NCBI RefSeq assembly: GCF_002939985.1 | Contig: NZ_MDFM01000002.1 | Coordinates: forward strand, 62,001-126,000 | Direction of reading: 5' to 3' | Origin: Xanthomonas hortorum pv. cynarae | GTDB taxonomy: Bacteria > Pseudomonadota > Gammaproteobacteria > Xanthomonadales > Xanthomonadaceae | Length of the DNA stretch: 64,000 nt | Shown here: one piece after another, positions 17,894-27,250 of the stretch | How the letters are laid out: the number at the start of each line of letters is the position of its first letter | Numbering within the stretch: position 1 is the stretch's first letter | The notes under the pieces: model-generated | Seen by the model: the letters and a program-made list of their open reading frames with translations, nothing else | Told to the model about the DNA's origin: nothing | Databases searched by the model: none | Translations under genes and position numbers: made by a program

Positions 17894-20368
17894 TTACGCC
17901 GCTTCGCGCGGCTGCTGTGCCTGCGGCTTGTCGTAGTAGCTGGCCGCACGCAACTCATGCGGATCGAAGTCGTCGACGGTGATGGTATCCATCATGATCG
18001 CGCGCAACTCTTCCAGCTGCTTGCGCTCGTCTATGGTGATCACGCCTTCGGCCACGGCCTCATCCAGCTGCGCGGGGAAATCCAGTGCTTCGATCCCCTT
18101 GGTCTTGAGCGCCTTGAGGAACTTGCGCTCCACCGGCTCGGCCAGCACGGCCTTGGCCAGGTAGCTGGCGATACGGCCGCCGGGATTGTTGGCACATGGG
18201 GTCAGAAACACACCCTGGCCCAGACGGTCGCGTGCTTCGTTCGGCGTCATCAGGATCGATGCCACGCGATGGCCCAGGCGGTCGCCCGGCGCTTCAGCAC
18301 GACGGCCGAGCGGGAAAATCAGCACCCACATCAGCCAACCCACCGGACGGATCGGGAAGTTGCGCAGCGCGGCCGACAGCGCGGTCTCGATCTTGTGCAC
18401 GCTATCGTGGAACGCCCATGCCAGCAGCGGCTGATCGGCGGCCGGTGCGCCTTCGTCGTGATAGCGCTTGAGCATCGCGCTGGTCAGGTAGATGTGGCTC
18501 AGCACATCGCCCAAGCGACCGGACAGCGATTCCTTGAACTTGAGCTTGCCGCCCAGCATCAGCATCGACACGTCGGCCATCAGCGCCAGGTTGGCGGAAT
18601 AGCGATCCAGCTTGCGGAAGAACCGACGCGTATAGGCATCGCCCGGTGCAGCGCCGATACGTGCGCCGGTCAAGCCGAACCAGAACGAGCGCACCGCGTT
18701 GGAAATGCCGAAGCGGATGTGACCGAACAGGCTCTGATCGAAGTCTTCCAGACCGCGACGCGTATCCGGATCCTGCGCCGCCTTCATTTCCTTCATTACC
18801 CACGGGTGGCACAGGATCGCGCCCTGGCCGAAGATCAGCAGGCTGCGGGTCATGATGTTGGCGCCTTCCACGGTCACGCCGATCGGCGCCGACTGCCAGG
18901 CACGGCCGGCGAAGTTGCGCGGCCCCAGGATGATGCCCTTACCGCCGATCACATCCATCATGTCGCTGACCACTTCGCGGCCCATGGTGGTGCAGTGGTA
19001 CTTGGCGATCGCCGACGGCACCGACGGCACATCGCCACGGTCCACCGCCGCTGCAGTTGCCTGCGACAACGCACTGATCGCATAGGCCTTGCCGCCGATC
19101 CGTGCGAGCGCTTCTTCCACGCCCTCGAAGCGGCCGATCGACAGACCGAACTGCTTGCGGATGCGCGCATACGCACCGGTCACCACCGCCGCATACTTGC
19201 CGCCGCCGCTGGCCGTGGAGGGCAGGGTGATCGAGCGGCCCACCGCCAGACATTCATTGAGCATGTTCCAGCCCTTGCCGACCATGTCCACGCCACCGAT
19301 CAACTGGCTGAGCGGAATGAACACCTCGTTGCCACGGATCGGGCCGTTCTGGAAGGTGGAATTCAGCGGAAAATGCCGGCGACCGATTTCGACTCCCGGC
19401 GTTTCGCGCGGCAACAGCGCCAGGGTGATGCCGATGTCCTTGTTGTCGCCGATCAAGCCTTCCGGGTCGTACATGCGGAACGCCAGGCCGATCAGCGAAG
19501 CCACCGGTGCCAGGGTGATGTAACGCTTGTCGAAGGTGAGCTTGACGCCGAGCACGTTGGCGCCATTCCACTCGCCCTTGCAGACAATGCCGTAGTCCGG
19601 GATCGAGGTCGCATCGGAGCCTGCGAACGGGCCGGTCAGACCGAAGCACGGTACTTCAGTGCCGATGGCCAGACGCGGCAGGTAATAGTCTTTCTGTTCC
19701 GGCGTGCCGTAATGCAGCAGCAACTCGCCCGGCCCAAGCGAATTGGGCACACCGACAGTGGAGCTGACCACGCTGGAGATCGAGGACAGCTTCTGGATCA
19801 CCTTGTGGTGCGCCAGCGCGCTGAAGCCCAAGCCGCCGTATTGCTTCGGAATGATCATGCCGAAGAATTTCTGCTTCTTGATGTAGTCCCACAGCTCCGG
19901 CGGCAGATCGGCATGGACGTGGGTGATCTCCCAGTCGTTGACCATCTTGCACAGCTCTTCGACCGGGCCATCCAGAAACGCCTGCTCTTCGGCAGTGAGC
20001 TGCGGCTTGGGATAGTTGAGCAGCTTCTGCCAATCCGGATCGCCGGTGAACAGCTCGCCTTCAAACCCCACCGAGCCGGTTTCCAGCGCAATGCGCTCGG
20101 TCTGCGACAACGGCGGCAGCACCTTGCGGAAGAAGCCCATCAGCGGCGTGGTCAGCAGCGGCTTGCGCAGGAACGGCAGCAAGACAGGCGCCGACACCAG
20201 CACCACCAGTACGGCAGCGACGATGGTTGCGGTGAGATTGGCACCCAGCAACCAGCAGGCCACCAGCACACAGGCGCTCAGCGCGACCCAGGTGGCAAGG
20301 CGCATGCGGTGGTAGGCAGCGATGCCCGCCGCCAGGATGACGAGGAGGAACGGTGCAACGATGCTCAT
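17894..20368 (-). CDS. fadE: acyl-CoA dehydrogenase FadE
   Basis: First, FAD-dependent step of fatty acid beta-oxidation: acyl-CoA to trans-2-enoyl-CoA. The 824 residues match the large FadE class (814 in E. coli), not the short acyl-CoA dehydrogenases. Two N-terminal membrane segments (about residues 1-65) precede the dehydrogenase domains: FGMIIPKQYGGLGFSALAHHKV, CFGLTGPFAGSDATSIPDYG, and the C-terminal helical domain with MGREVVSDMMDVIGGKGI. The FadE-specific C-terminal region (SGRLGDVLSHIYLTSAML) follows. The start codon overlaps the upstream hydrolase stop (ATGA), so the two form an operon, probably controlled by the divergent TetR protein. Confidence 0.95.
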   Translation of the reverse strand: MSIVAPFLLVILAAGIAAYHRMRLATWVALSACVLVACWLLGANLTATIVAAVLVVLVSAPVLLPFLRKPLLTTPLMGFFRKVLPPLSQTERIALETGSVGFEGELFTGDPDWQKLLNYPKPQLTAEEQAFLDGPVEELCKMVNDWEITHVHADLPPELWDYIKKQKFFGMIIPKQYGGLGFSALAHHKVIQKLSSISSVVSSTVGVPNSLGPGELLLHYGTPEQKDYYLPRLAIGTEVPCFGLTGPFAGSDATSIPDYGIVCKGEWNGANVLGVKLTFDKRYITLAPVASLIGLAFRMYDPEGLIGDNKDIGITLALLPRETPGVEIGRRHFPLNSTFQNGPIRGNEVFIPLSQLIGGVDMVGKGWNMLNECLAVGRSITLPSTASGGGKYAAVVTGAYARIRKQFGLSIGRFEGVEEALARIGGKAYAISALSQATAAAVDRGDVPSVPSAIAKYHCTTMGREVVSDMMDVIGGKGIILGPRNFAGRAWQSAPIGVTVEGANIMTRSLLIFGQGAILCHPWVMKEMKAAQDPDTRRGLEDFDQSLFGHIRFGISNAVRSFWFGLTGARIGAAPGDAYTRRFFRKLDRYSANLALMADVSMLMLGGKLKFKESLSGRLGDVLSHIYLTSAMLKRYHDEGAPAADQPLLAWAFHDSVHKIETALSAALRNFPIRPVGWLMWVLIFPLGRRAEAPGDRLGHRVASILMTPNEARDRLGQGVFLTPCANNPGGRIASYLAKAVLAEPVERKFLKALKTKGIEALDFPAQLDEAVAEGVITIDERKQLEELRAIMMDTITVDDFDPHELRAASYYDKPQAQQPREAA

Positions 20369-21288
20369 GGTCTTGCTCCAGTGACATGCTCGGTAATGTT
20401 GGACGCTGCGATGGTGCCAACCGAGGGCAGTGCATCCAGATAATGCAACACGGTGGCGGTAAAGGTGGTGTTGTCGTCGCCGGCCAGCATGTGCGTGGCA
20501 TCGGGCAACTGTACGTGCTGCGCATGCGGGGCGATCGACAGGAATTCGCTGATGGTGTCCGGTGTGACCAGATCGCTGCAACCGCCGCTGATCAACAGCA
20601 TCGGGCAACGCACCTGTGACGCGGCGTCCAGCAATGCCTGCTGCTGCGTATGCGGATCCTGTCCCGCCAGTTCGTCGATCAGGCGCGGGTCCCAATGCCA
20701 GTGCCAACGCCCGTCGGCACGCTGCCGCAACAAGGCCTGCAACTGGTCTGCGGTCTTGCGCGGACGATGCGGCAAGTATGCGGCAATCGCGTCTGCCACC
20801 GCATCCAGCGATGCGAATCCGCCCGGATGTGCAGTCATGAAACGCAGGATGCGCTCCACGCCCCGCGTATCCCAGCGCGGCGTGATGTCGACCAGCACGA
20901 TCGCCCGAAACAAACCCGGCCAGCGCGCCTCTGCCAGCAGACCAAACAGCCCGCCCATCGAGGCGGCGACCAGCACCGGCGGCTCGGATTGCTCACCGGC
21001 GAGCACGATCAGATCGTCGGTGAATTGCGTGGCCGAGTAGGGCACCTCAGCATCGTTGACGCTGGAATCGCCATGCCCGCGTGCGTCGTAAGACAGCGCC
21101 CGGTAGCCGGCTTCCGCCAAGGCGGTGGCCGTGCCTTCCCATGCGTGTCGTGTCTGACCGAATCCATGTGCCAACAGCACGGTCGGTGCGTGCTCCGTGC
21201 CCTGCGCCGACACCGCAAGCAACGTCTCACCAATACGGATGTTGGTGACAGACGTAATGCAGGCGAGGCTAGAGGAAGAGGTGACCAT
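20365..21288 (-). CDS. alpha/beta hydrolase
   Basis: A 307-residue cytoplasmic alpha/beta-hydrolase fold enzyme. The oxyanion-side LLAHGFGQTRHAWEG, SYDARGHGDS, the nucleophile in VAASMGGLFG (AxSxG in place of GxSxG), an acid in the ISGGCSDLVTP region and the histidine in LPDATHMLAG are visible. Upstream of and overlapping fadE, it may hydrolyse an acyl ester or acyl thioester, but the substrate is not known. A perfect CATACC-N4-GGTATG palindrome covers its start codon, so a bound repressor would block expression directly. No good Shine-Dalgarno sequence precedes the ATG; a leaderless message is possible. Confidence 0.85.
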   Translation of the reverse strand: MVTSSSSLACITSVTNIRIGETLLAVSAQGTEHAPTVLLAHGFGQTRHAWEGTATALAEAGYRALSYDARGHGDSSVNDAEVPYSATQFTDDLIVLAGEQSEPPVLVAASMGGLFGLLAEARWPGLFRAIVLVDITPRWDTRGVERILRFMTAHPGGFASLDAVADAIAAYLPHRPRKTADQLQALLRQRADGRWHWHWDPRLIDELAGQDPHTQQQALLDAASQVRCPMLLISGGCSDLVTPDTISEFLSIAPHAQHVQLPDATHMLAGDDNTTFTATVLHYLDALPSVGTIAASNITEHVTGARP

Positions 21289-21301
21289 ACCTAATGGTAT
21301 G
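21286..21301. promoter_or_regulatory. TetR-type operator candidate 1
   Basis: CATACCTAATGGTATG is a perfect 6+4+6 palindrome spanning the start of the hydrolase gene. The TetR gene begins 125 bases away in the opposite direction. Confidence 0.6.
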
Positions 21302-21321
21302 GATCTAGTGCGCTCACTGTC

Positions 21322-21337
21322 AATACTCAGTGGTATG
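21322..21337. promoter_or_regulatory. TetR-type operator candidate 2
   Basis: AATACTCAGTGGTATG is an imperfect copy of the first site, with the GGTATG arm intact. The two centres are 36 bases apart. Two such sites in the divergent region suggest control of both promoters. Confidence 0.5.
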
Positions 21338-21425
21338 GATGGTTAAGCCATTGAATCCTGGCGGTTGTGCCTGCATTTTCTGCCGCATACTGCAATCGAC
21401 CCGAGCGTATGGTTAAATCGTCACA

Positions 21426-22034
21426 ATGAACGACACCACCGATTCCAGCCCCACCACGCCCCGCGCCAGTTCCGGTCGCGGTCAGCGCCTCAGCGCAGAC
21501 GATTGGGCACAGGCCGCGCTGGACCTGATCGCCGAACAAGGTGTCGGTGCAGTCGCCGTAGAACCACTGGCGCGCCGGCTCGGCGTCACCAAGGGCAGCT
21601 TCTACTGGCACTTTCCCTCGCGCGACGCGCTGCTGCAGGCAGCCCTCGAACGCTGGGAGATATTCGAACAAAAAGAGGTGTTCGGCAGCCTGGAAGACGT
21701 CCCGGATCCCAGCGCACGCTTACGCGCGCTGTTCCAACTGGTCGCGCACGAAGTCAAACCGCACGTCATCTACAGCGAACTGCTCAAGGCACTCGACCAC
21801 CCGGCCGTGCGCCCGGTCATCGACCGCGTCTCGCAACGCCGCCTCGACTACCTGATCGCCTCGTTCCGCCAGGCCGGCCTCACCCGCACCGACGCCCAAC
21901 ACCGCGCCCGCCTGGCCTACGCCGCCTACGTCGGTTTCCTGCAGCTGTCGCTGCAACTACAGCAACCCAAGCAGGCCCGCGAAGACTTCGAAGCCTACGT
22001 CGAGCATGTGATTCAGACGTTGATTCCGGGGTAG
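21426..22034 (+). CDS. TetR family transcriptional regulator
   Basis: A 202-residue regulator. The N-terminal helix-turn-helix is clear: WAQAALDLIAEQGVGAVAVEPLARRLGVTKGSFYWHFPSRDALLQAAL (about residues 28-75), followed by an all-helical ligand domain. It is divergent from the hydrolase-fadE operon, and the palindromes between them are probable binding sites. The likely effector is a fatty acid or acyl-CoA, by analogy with other TetR regulators beside beta-oxidation genes; this is inference. A two-way terminator separates it from the next gene. Confidence 0.92.
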   Translation: MNDTTDSSPTTPRASSGRGQRLSADDWAQAALDLIAEQGVGAVAVEPLARRLGVTKGSFYWHFPSRDALLQAALERWEIFEQKEVFGSLEDVPDPSARLRALFQLVAHEVKPHVIYSELLKALDHPAVRPVIDRVSQRRLDYLIASFRQAGLTRTDAQHRARLAYAAYVGFLQLSLQLQQPKQAREDFEAYVEHVIQTLIPG

Positions 22035-22089
22035 GTTTCAGGCGTTTCTGCAGCTGCTCTAAGAAGATTGATTGTCTAGTTCCAAAGCA

Positions 22090-22127
22090 AAACAAAGCGG
22101 GCCGGATAACCGGCCCGCTTTGTTTTT
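22090..22127. terminator. bidirectional terminator
   Basis: AAAGCGGGCCGG and CCGGCCCGCTTT pair round ATAA, with T runs on the right (TGTTTTT) and A runs on the left. It serves the convergent tetR and TonB-dependent receptor genes. Confidence 0.93.
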
Positions 22128-22139
22128 ACACCTCGTCTC

Positions 22140-25049
22140 TTAGAACGCGAAGGTAACACCCAGCGTGTAGAAACGGCCAATTGCATCGTAGAAGTTCGGG
22201 AACGTGTTGCCGCTGTTCTGAGAGGTGTCGCCGATCGTATTGCCCACAACCGGAGCTTTCTTGTCGGTCAGGTTTGCTACCGACAGGTTGACCGAAGAGT
22301 TGAACGGCAGTTTGTAGTTCACGCCGAAATCGAAATAGCTGTAAGACGGGATTTCGGTGTAAGACTCGAACCAGGTGCCAGTGTTCGGCTCCACTTTCAT
22401 CTTGCTGCTATAGCGCCATGCGAGCGATACCGAAAGGTCGTTGTAAGACCAGCTGGAGCGCAGGATGGAGCGATACTTAGAGTTAGGTGTGCAGCTGACG
22501 CTGTAATAGCCCAGGCAGTCGCGGTTTTCAGACTCGGGCGTAGCCTGGGATTCCAGTGTTTGCACCAAAGTCGCGTCGTAGGCGAGGTTCAAGCGTCCGA
22601 GGGTGCCGGGCAAGTCGAAGCCATACTTGACCCCGAGGTCGAAGCCATCAGTCTTCAGAGTGCCCTGATTGCTGAGCAGCAACGACACGCCACGCGAGGT
22701 AGTACCGTTGAAGGTGCCGGTCAGCGGCGAGCGGCCCACCAGCGCGCAATTGCCGTTGAAGGTCAGCCCCGGGTTGAGCGCCGGGTCATAGCAACCCGAA
22801 ATCACGTCATCCACGCTCTGCGAAGAGATGGTCTTCTCCATTTCGATCTTCCAGTAGTCCAGCGTCACTGCGAAGTTCGAGGTTGGATTCCAGACCAAGC
22901 CGATCGTCTGTGTATCGGCCTGCTCAGGCGTCAATAGCGGATTGCCGCCAGTCAAAACGTTGACTTGTCCGGCATTGGGCTGAGCGACAAGACCAGCAGA
23001 GCCAGCCGGGACACCGGTCTGCACGCACAGATTAGAGAGTGTGCCGGGAGTATTGGCTTGTGCCGCACTAATTGCCGCACCTGCACACGGATCAGTGTCC
23101 AGATTTCCGAGGCCGGTTACCTGAGGAGCGAACAGCTCGCCAATTCCGGGAGCACGGTTCGCACGCTGAAACATGCCGCGGAAACGCAGGCTTTCGATCG
23201 GTGCCCAGTTGAGGCCGTACTTAAAGCTGCCGTACTTGTCACCCGTGTTGGATGTAGTCGAAAAATCGGAGTAGCGATATCCGCCCTCGAGCGACAACGC
23301 ATAAATTCCCGGGACGTTGTCGATTAGCGGCACAATCAGCTCAGAATAAGCCTCATTGATCGTGAATCCGCCGTTGCGATCCGGTACTGGTGCACCGGTA
23401 CCCATCACCTCGCCCTGGATCTGGTTTGGACCGTCAGAACGGGTCGCCGCAGTGGCGCGACGGTGTTCTGCGCCCACCGCGACACCGATCGGATACTCGG
23501 ACCATGGGCTCTTGAAACCACCCAGGTCGCCCGAGAAGTTGAGTGCTGCGTTGTCTTGTTCAACATTCTGGACGGAGAAAGCGCTCAGATTGATGAAGTT
23601 GATCGCTTCCGGCGAGATCGAGCCTTCAGGACCCCATATGTTGAGTGGGACGCACCCATTGCTCGGGTCGACGCATGTCGTTCCATCAAGCGACATCAGA
23701 GCCTGGCGCGTCTTTGACAGCGAACCCCAATTGCGGCGCTCCGCCAACTGCTCGGACTCACCATGCGACCAGAATGCGTCGTACTTCCAGCTGTCCGAAA
23801 TGGCACCACGGAGTCCAACAGTAGCCTGGAAGGTCTTGGTATCGTATCGGTCTGCGCGTGGGCCAAGCTCGGTCAGACGACGGCCGACGGTCAGTCCTTC
23901 AATCATGGTCGGATCGCCGGCAACGCAGTTGCCCGCAGCAATGCCGTAAGCCTGACACAACTGCTGGCGTGCCGGTTCGGGGATAAGCGGATTTCCGATC
24001 GGCATGTCGAACGCCTCTTGGAACAGTCCGCTCGGCGCAAGCGAGGCCTCGACGCGAGAGCGCGTGTAGTTCACCTGACCATAGGCTTCTGCGTGTTCGT
24101 TTATCTCATAACGGCCAAGTGCAGTGGCCTGGTAACGATCAAGCGCAGTCTGGAAAAGGTTGACCGGATTAAAGTTGTAGGTCTGGACTGAGTTAACAAT
24201 CTGACCAGTGGTGGGGTCGATCTGGCCACGGCCGTCAAGCGTGCCGTCTTCGCCCGGAGCACCCCACACGCCAGGAGGACCGGCGATGAGTGAAGGCACG
24301 GTTGTGCCGGAGCCCTGCGGATTACCACTTCCGGACGAGCGCGACACTTCACCCCATGCGCGATCACCTTGGAAAACTGGATCAACTTTGGTGTGTCCAA
24401 CGCTGAAGACGACGTTTCCTTTGCCATCAGCCGAATTGGCGCCCATCGTAGCTTCGATGCGCTGGCGTGCGCCGTCGCCATACTTGGATTGACCGTAGGA
24501 GCTCTGAACTTCCACGCCTTCGAAATCGCGGCGCAGAATGAAGTTGGCCACGCCGGAGATGGCATCGGCGCCGTAGACCACGGATGCGCCGCCTGTTAAT
24601 AGATCCACGCTTTGAATCAGCGCAACTGGAATCGTATTGGTGTCGACAACACCCGACAGATCGTAGGGCACCGGACGGCGGCCATCGACCAAGACCAGTG
24701 TGCGATTCGAGCCCAGTCCGCGTAGATCGATCTCTGCAGCGCCAGTGGTGCCATTGTTGGTGCCAGGGCCGACGGTAGGCGATACGCTCGGCAATTGCTT
24801 CACGAACTCTTCAACCGCAATGGGTTGCGTGCGCATGAATTCCTCGCGCTCGATGCTCGTGACCGGGCTGCTCGTGGTCAGGCCGGGCGTTGAGATGCGG
24901 CTACCCGTTACAGTGATGGTATCGAGCGTGGCTGCTTCGCTGGCAGGCGCACTCTGCGCGACCGCGGCTGACGACAGGGCGGCGTTGCTCACACCAATGA
25001 CCAGCGCAAAAACAACAGCATCGCGCAGCTTGTTGGACTTCAAATTCAT
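22140..25049 (-). CDS. TonB-dependent receptor, second copy
   Basis: A 970-residue outer-membrane receptor. The start at 25049 (MNLKSNKLRDAVVFALVIG) has GGAGAGAG in front and gives a signal peptide ending SSAAVAQ; an ATG five codons upstream is less likely. After a TonB-box-like DTITVTGSRI the plug shows EEFVKQLPSVSP, GLGSNRTLVLVDGRRPVPYD and SVDLLTGGASVVYGADAISGVANFILRRDF; the barrel ends in Phe (LGVTFAF). The plug resembles receptors for peptides, proteases and unknown substrates more than the sugar receptor at 314-3055. Some stretches look less GC-rich than neighbouring genes. The ligand is unknown. Confidence 0.93.
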   Translation of the reverse strand: MNLKSNKLRDAVVFALVIGVSNAALSSAAVAQSAPASEAATLDTITVTGSRISTPGLTTSSPVTSIEREEFMRTQPIAVEEFVKQLPSVSPTVGPGTNNGTTGAAEIDLRGLGSNRTLVLVDGRRPVPYDLSGVVDTNTIPVALIQSVDLLTGGASVVYGADAISGVANFILRRDFEGVEVQSSYGQSKYGDGARQRIEATMGANSADGKGNVVFSVGHTKVDPVFQGDRAWGEVSRSSGSGNPQGSGTTVPSLIAGPPGVWGAPGEDGTLDGRGQIDPTTGQIVNSVQTYNFNPVNLFQTALDRYQATALGRYEINEHAEAYGQVNYTRSRVEASLAPSGLFQEAFDMPIGNPLIPEPARQQLCQAYGIAAGNCVAGDPTMIEGLTVGRRLTELGPRADRYDTKTFQATVGLRGAISDSWKYDAFWSHGESEQLAERRNWGSLSKTRQALMSLDGTTCVDPSNGCVPLNIWGPEGSISPEAINFINLSAFSVQNVEQDNAALNFSGDLGGFKSPWSEYPIGVAVGAEHRRATAATRSDGPNQIQGEVMGTGAPVPDRNGGFTINEAYSELIVPLIDNVPGIYALSLEGGYRYSDFSTTSNTGDKYGSFKYGLNWAPIESLRFRGMFQRANRAPGIGELFAPQVTGLGNLDTDPCAGAAISAAQANTPGTLSNLCVQTGVPAGSAGLVAQPNAGQVNVLTGGNPLLTPEQADTQTIGLVWNPTSNFAVTLDYWKIEMEKTISSQSVDDVISGCYDPALNPGLTFNGNCALVGRSPLTGTFNGTTSRGVSLLLSNQGTLKTDGFDLGVKYGFDLPGTLGRLNLAYDATLVQTLESQATPESENRDCLGYYSVSCTPNSKYRSILRSSWSYNDLSVSLAWRYSSKMKVEPNTGTWFESYTEIPSYSYFDFGVNYKLPFNSSVNLSVANLTDKKAPVVGNTIGDTSQNSGNTFPNFYDAIGRFYTLGVTFAF

Positions 25050-25231
25050 TAGCTCTCTCTCCAAGTGATCTTGGGTACTGCCAAGGGTTGTTTGCCTGGC
25101 GGGGGTTCCGAAAGAAGCGGATCCAAAACGTCAGGGTGAACCGATGGTATATGCGTTGCGCGAAGAATTAAAGTCCCGTTAACGAAAAAGAAGAAAGACG
25201 TGAAACAGAGGCGCGCGGCAGCATCCAGAAC

Positions 25232-25266
25232 GAAAAACGCCACCGGCGACAAACCGGTGGCGTTCT
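25232..25266 (-). terminator. rho-independent terminator of the 290-residue protein gene
   Basis: On the minus strand, AACGCCACCGG and CCGGTGGCGTT pair round TTTGTCG, followed by TTTTCG. It lies 26 bases after the stop codon. Confidence 0.85.
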
Positions 25267-25291
25267 GGGAAAGTACTTTTGAATCAGTGGC

Positions 25292-26164
25292 TTACAGGTC
25301 TTGTTCGTACCGAACGTACGGGATCGTGCCGTCGTTGTTGCTTTCATTGTTCGGGGCGAAGGGATTTTTGCCGCGGGAGATGACATTTTCCGCGCCGACT
25401 GTCAACTGCCCGCTCCAGGGAGTGCGCCAAGTCAGACCGAGCCCTAAGCCTTCCCATTTTTCCGGCTGGCCGGGAACGTCGACCACGCGGCCGATGACGT
25501 TGGCGCTGAAGGCACCATAGCCGCCGCCGACGCTAAGGGTCTTGGTGTCCCACTGGTCTGCGATGGCCGGGGAGACGTCTGCCAAGGGCACCAGCCGCGC
25601 GCGGGCATAGGTGCCGCCGATCGAGACAAAGCCTTCGCGGCCGATGTTCTTCTGGCCGAACACGGTCAGGTCGTTCTGTTCGACGCGGGTCAACGGTGCC
25701 TTGCCGGCGCCGATCAACCAGGCGGGCAAGGTGTCGCGGCCGGTGCCGGCGGTGACGCCAGCGCGTGCGCCAGCGCGATTGAAGCCCAGCGTCGCCGAGA
25801 CCCGGCGCGATGCGGCAGCGCTGTCGTCTTCTTCGTCGCCGATGCCGGCAAGCAGGCAATGGCTGGCCAGACCGTTGATGTTGGTGCCACGGCTGCTGTT
25901 GCAGATCAGGCCCAGCGAATCGCCCGAGGTCAGGCCGAAGGCCGCATCCAGCGAATTGCGTCCAAAGTGCCAGCGTGCGCCGGCCTTCTGCTCGCCGGTC
26001 GGCTCCAGATACAGGAAGGCTTCCACCTTGCCGCTGCCCTTGTTCCACACCGGCAGGATGGTGCTTTCGCGCAGCTGCTGGGAGGCGGCCGACTGCGCGT
26101 GCACACCCGTGGCTGCCGCAAGGGCAACCAGCAAAGCGAGCGGAAGGCGCAGGAGGTGTCGCAT
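25292..26164 (-). CDS. exported protein, probable outer-membrane beta-barrel
   Basis: A 290-residue protein I cannot assign to a named family. It opens with a clear signal peptide (MRHLLRLPLALLVALAAATGVHAQ). The rest is rich in Gly and alternating polar/apolar strands such as SVGGGYGAFSANVIGRVV and GLGLGLTWRTPWSGQLTVG, as in small outer-membrane barrels. Two cysteines (LICNSS, SHCLLAG) could form a disulfide. It follows the TonB-dependent receptor gene's upstream region on the same strand but has its own promoter and terminator, so it is probably transcribed separately. Confidence 0.7.
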   Translation of the reverse strand: MRHLLRLPLALLVALAAATGVHAQSAASQQLRESTILPVWNKGSGKVEAFLYLEPTGEQKAGARWHFGRNSLDAAFGLTSGDSLGLICNSSRGTNINGLASHCLLAGIGDEEDDSAAASRRVSATLGFNRAGARAGVTAGTGRDTLPAWLIGAGKAPLTRVEQNDLTVFGQKNIGREGFVSIGGTYARARLVPLADVSPAIADQWDTKTLSVGGGYGAFSANVIGRVVDVPGQPEKWEGLGLGLTWRTPWSGQLTVGAENVISRGKNPFAPNNESNNDGTIPYVRYEQDL

Positions 26165-26218
26165 ACCAGAGTTCAGACCCAGGAGGAGTTGTTAAGTTCC
26201 CGAGAGCGGGCGACGAGA

Positions 26219-26247
26219 ATGCTAGGGTGTTTATGATTATTTAACAA
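26219..26247 (-). promoter_or_regulatory. sigma-70 promoter candidate for the exported protein gene
   Basis: On the minus strand, TTGTTA (26247-26242), a 17-base spacer and TAGCAT (26224-26219). It lies 55 bases before the start codon. Confidence 0.5.
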
Positions 26248-26284
26248 GTGGGTACGTTCCCCAGAAAGCACCCGTCAAACCTTT

Positions 26285-27175
26285 CTACTGCAACCTTTCC
26301 GGCGCTTCCAGCGAGGGTTGCGCTGCGCTGAAAAGTACGTCGAGGGCGGTCAACGGAAAGTGATACTCACGCCCGCAGAACTCGCAGCGCACCTCGACTT
26401 CGCCAGTCGCCTCCGCCGCTGCGCGGGCTTCTTCTTCGCCCAGGGACTGCAGCATCGAGGCGACCCGCTCGCGCGAGCAGGAGCAGCCGAAGCTGAGCGG
26501 CTTGTCGCCGAGCAACTGCGGCTCTTCTTCGTGGAACAGGCGTTGCAGCAGGTCTTCGCCAGCCACCGACAGCAGTTCCGGGGCACCCAGAGTATCGAAC
26601 AGCGCGCCGATGCGGGTCCAGCCGTCGTTGTCGCCCTCGTCGCCGGGCAACTTTTGCAGCAACAGGCCGGCCGCCTGGTCCGGGCCTGCGGCCAGTAACA
26701 GGCGGGTCGGCAACTGCTCGGACTGGTGGAAATAGGTTTCGAAGGCTTCGGCCAGATCCGGGGCCTGCATGCCGACCAGGCTCTGGTAGCGCTGCGGTTC
26801 GCGCGGGTCCAGGCCGGGATTTTCGATGGTGATCGCCAGTAGTGCGGCTTCGCCCAGTTCGCGCAGGTCGGCGGGTGCATCGGCGCCGTCGGCCAGTTGC
26901 ACGATGCCGCGCAAGGTACCGGCTGCGGTGCATTCGGCGAACAAGGTGCGCAGTGTTTCATTGCCGCGCAGCTGTACCGACAGACGTCCGTCGACCTTGG
27001 TATGGCCGGTGAACAATGCTGCGGCCACCGCCGCTTCGCCGAGCAACTGGCGTGCGGCAGGCGGGTACTCGGCCGCGCCTTGGATGTCGTGCCAGGCCTG
27101 GGTCAGGCGCACGTGGACGCCGCGCACGCCGGCGGCAGGCAGCAGGAAACGGGAAAGCTGATCGTGATCGGTCAT
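26285..27175 (-). CDS. hslO: redox-regulated chaperone Hsp33
   Basis: Holdase chaperone that is switched on when its zinc centre is oxidised. The 296-residue length is normal. The zinc-binding cysteines are present as CSCSRERV and, 30 residues later, CEFCGREYHF (CxC...CxxC), followed by the C-terminal linker. The start at MTDHDQLSRFLL (27175) fits the family; the frame is open far upstream over mtgA but that is antisense. It is divergent from mtgA with 75 bases between. Confidence 0.96.
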   Translation of the reverse strand: MTDHDQLSRFLLPAAGVRGVHVRLTQAWHDIQGAAEYPPAARQLLGEAAVAAALFTGHTKVDGRLSVQLRGNETLRTLFAECTAAGTLRGIVQLADGADAPADLRELGEAALLAITIENPGLDPREPQRYQSLVGMQAPDLAEAFETYFHQSEQLPTRLLLAAGPDQAAGLLLQKLPGDEGDNDGWTRIGALFDTLGAPELLSVAGEDLLQRLFHEEEPQLLGDKPLSFGCSCSRERVASMLQSLGEEEARAAAEATGEVEVRCEFCGREYHFPLTALDVLFSAAQPSLEAPERLQ

Positions 27176-27250
27176 GGGAACATCGGACGTAAGGGACGCC
27201 GGTTGCCGGATAATGCGGCAGGCATCGGGATGAATAGGTCGTAGCAAACA

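Noticed and set aside
17687-20443. A 918-codon plus-strand open frame over fadE
   Set aside because: Its length comes from strong codon bias of fadE on the other strand; the translation is His/Arg/Gln-rich with no recognisable domain.
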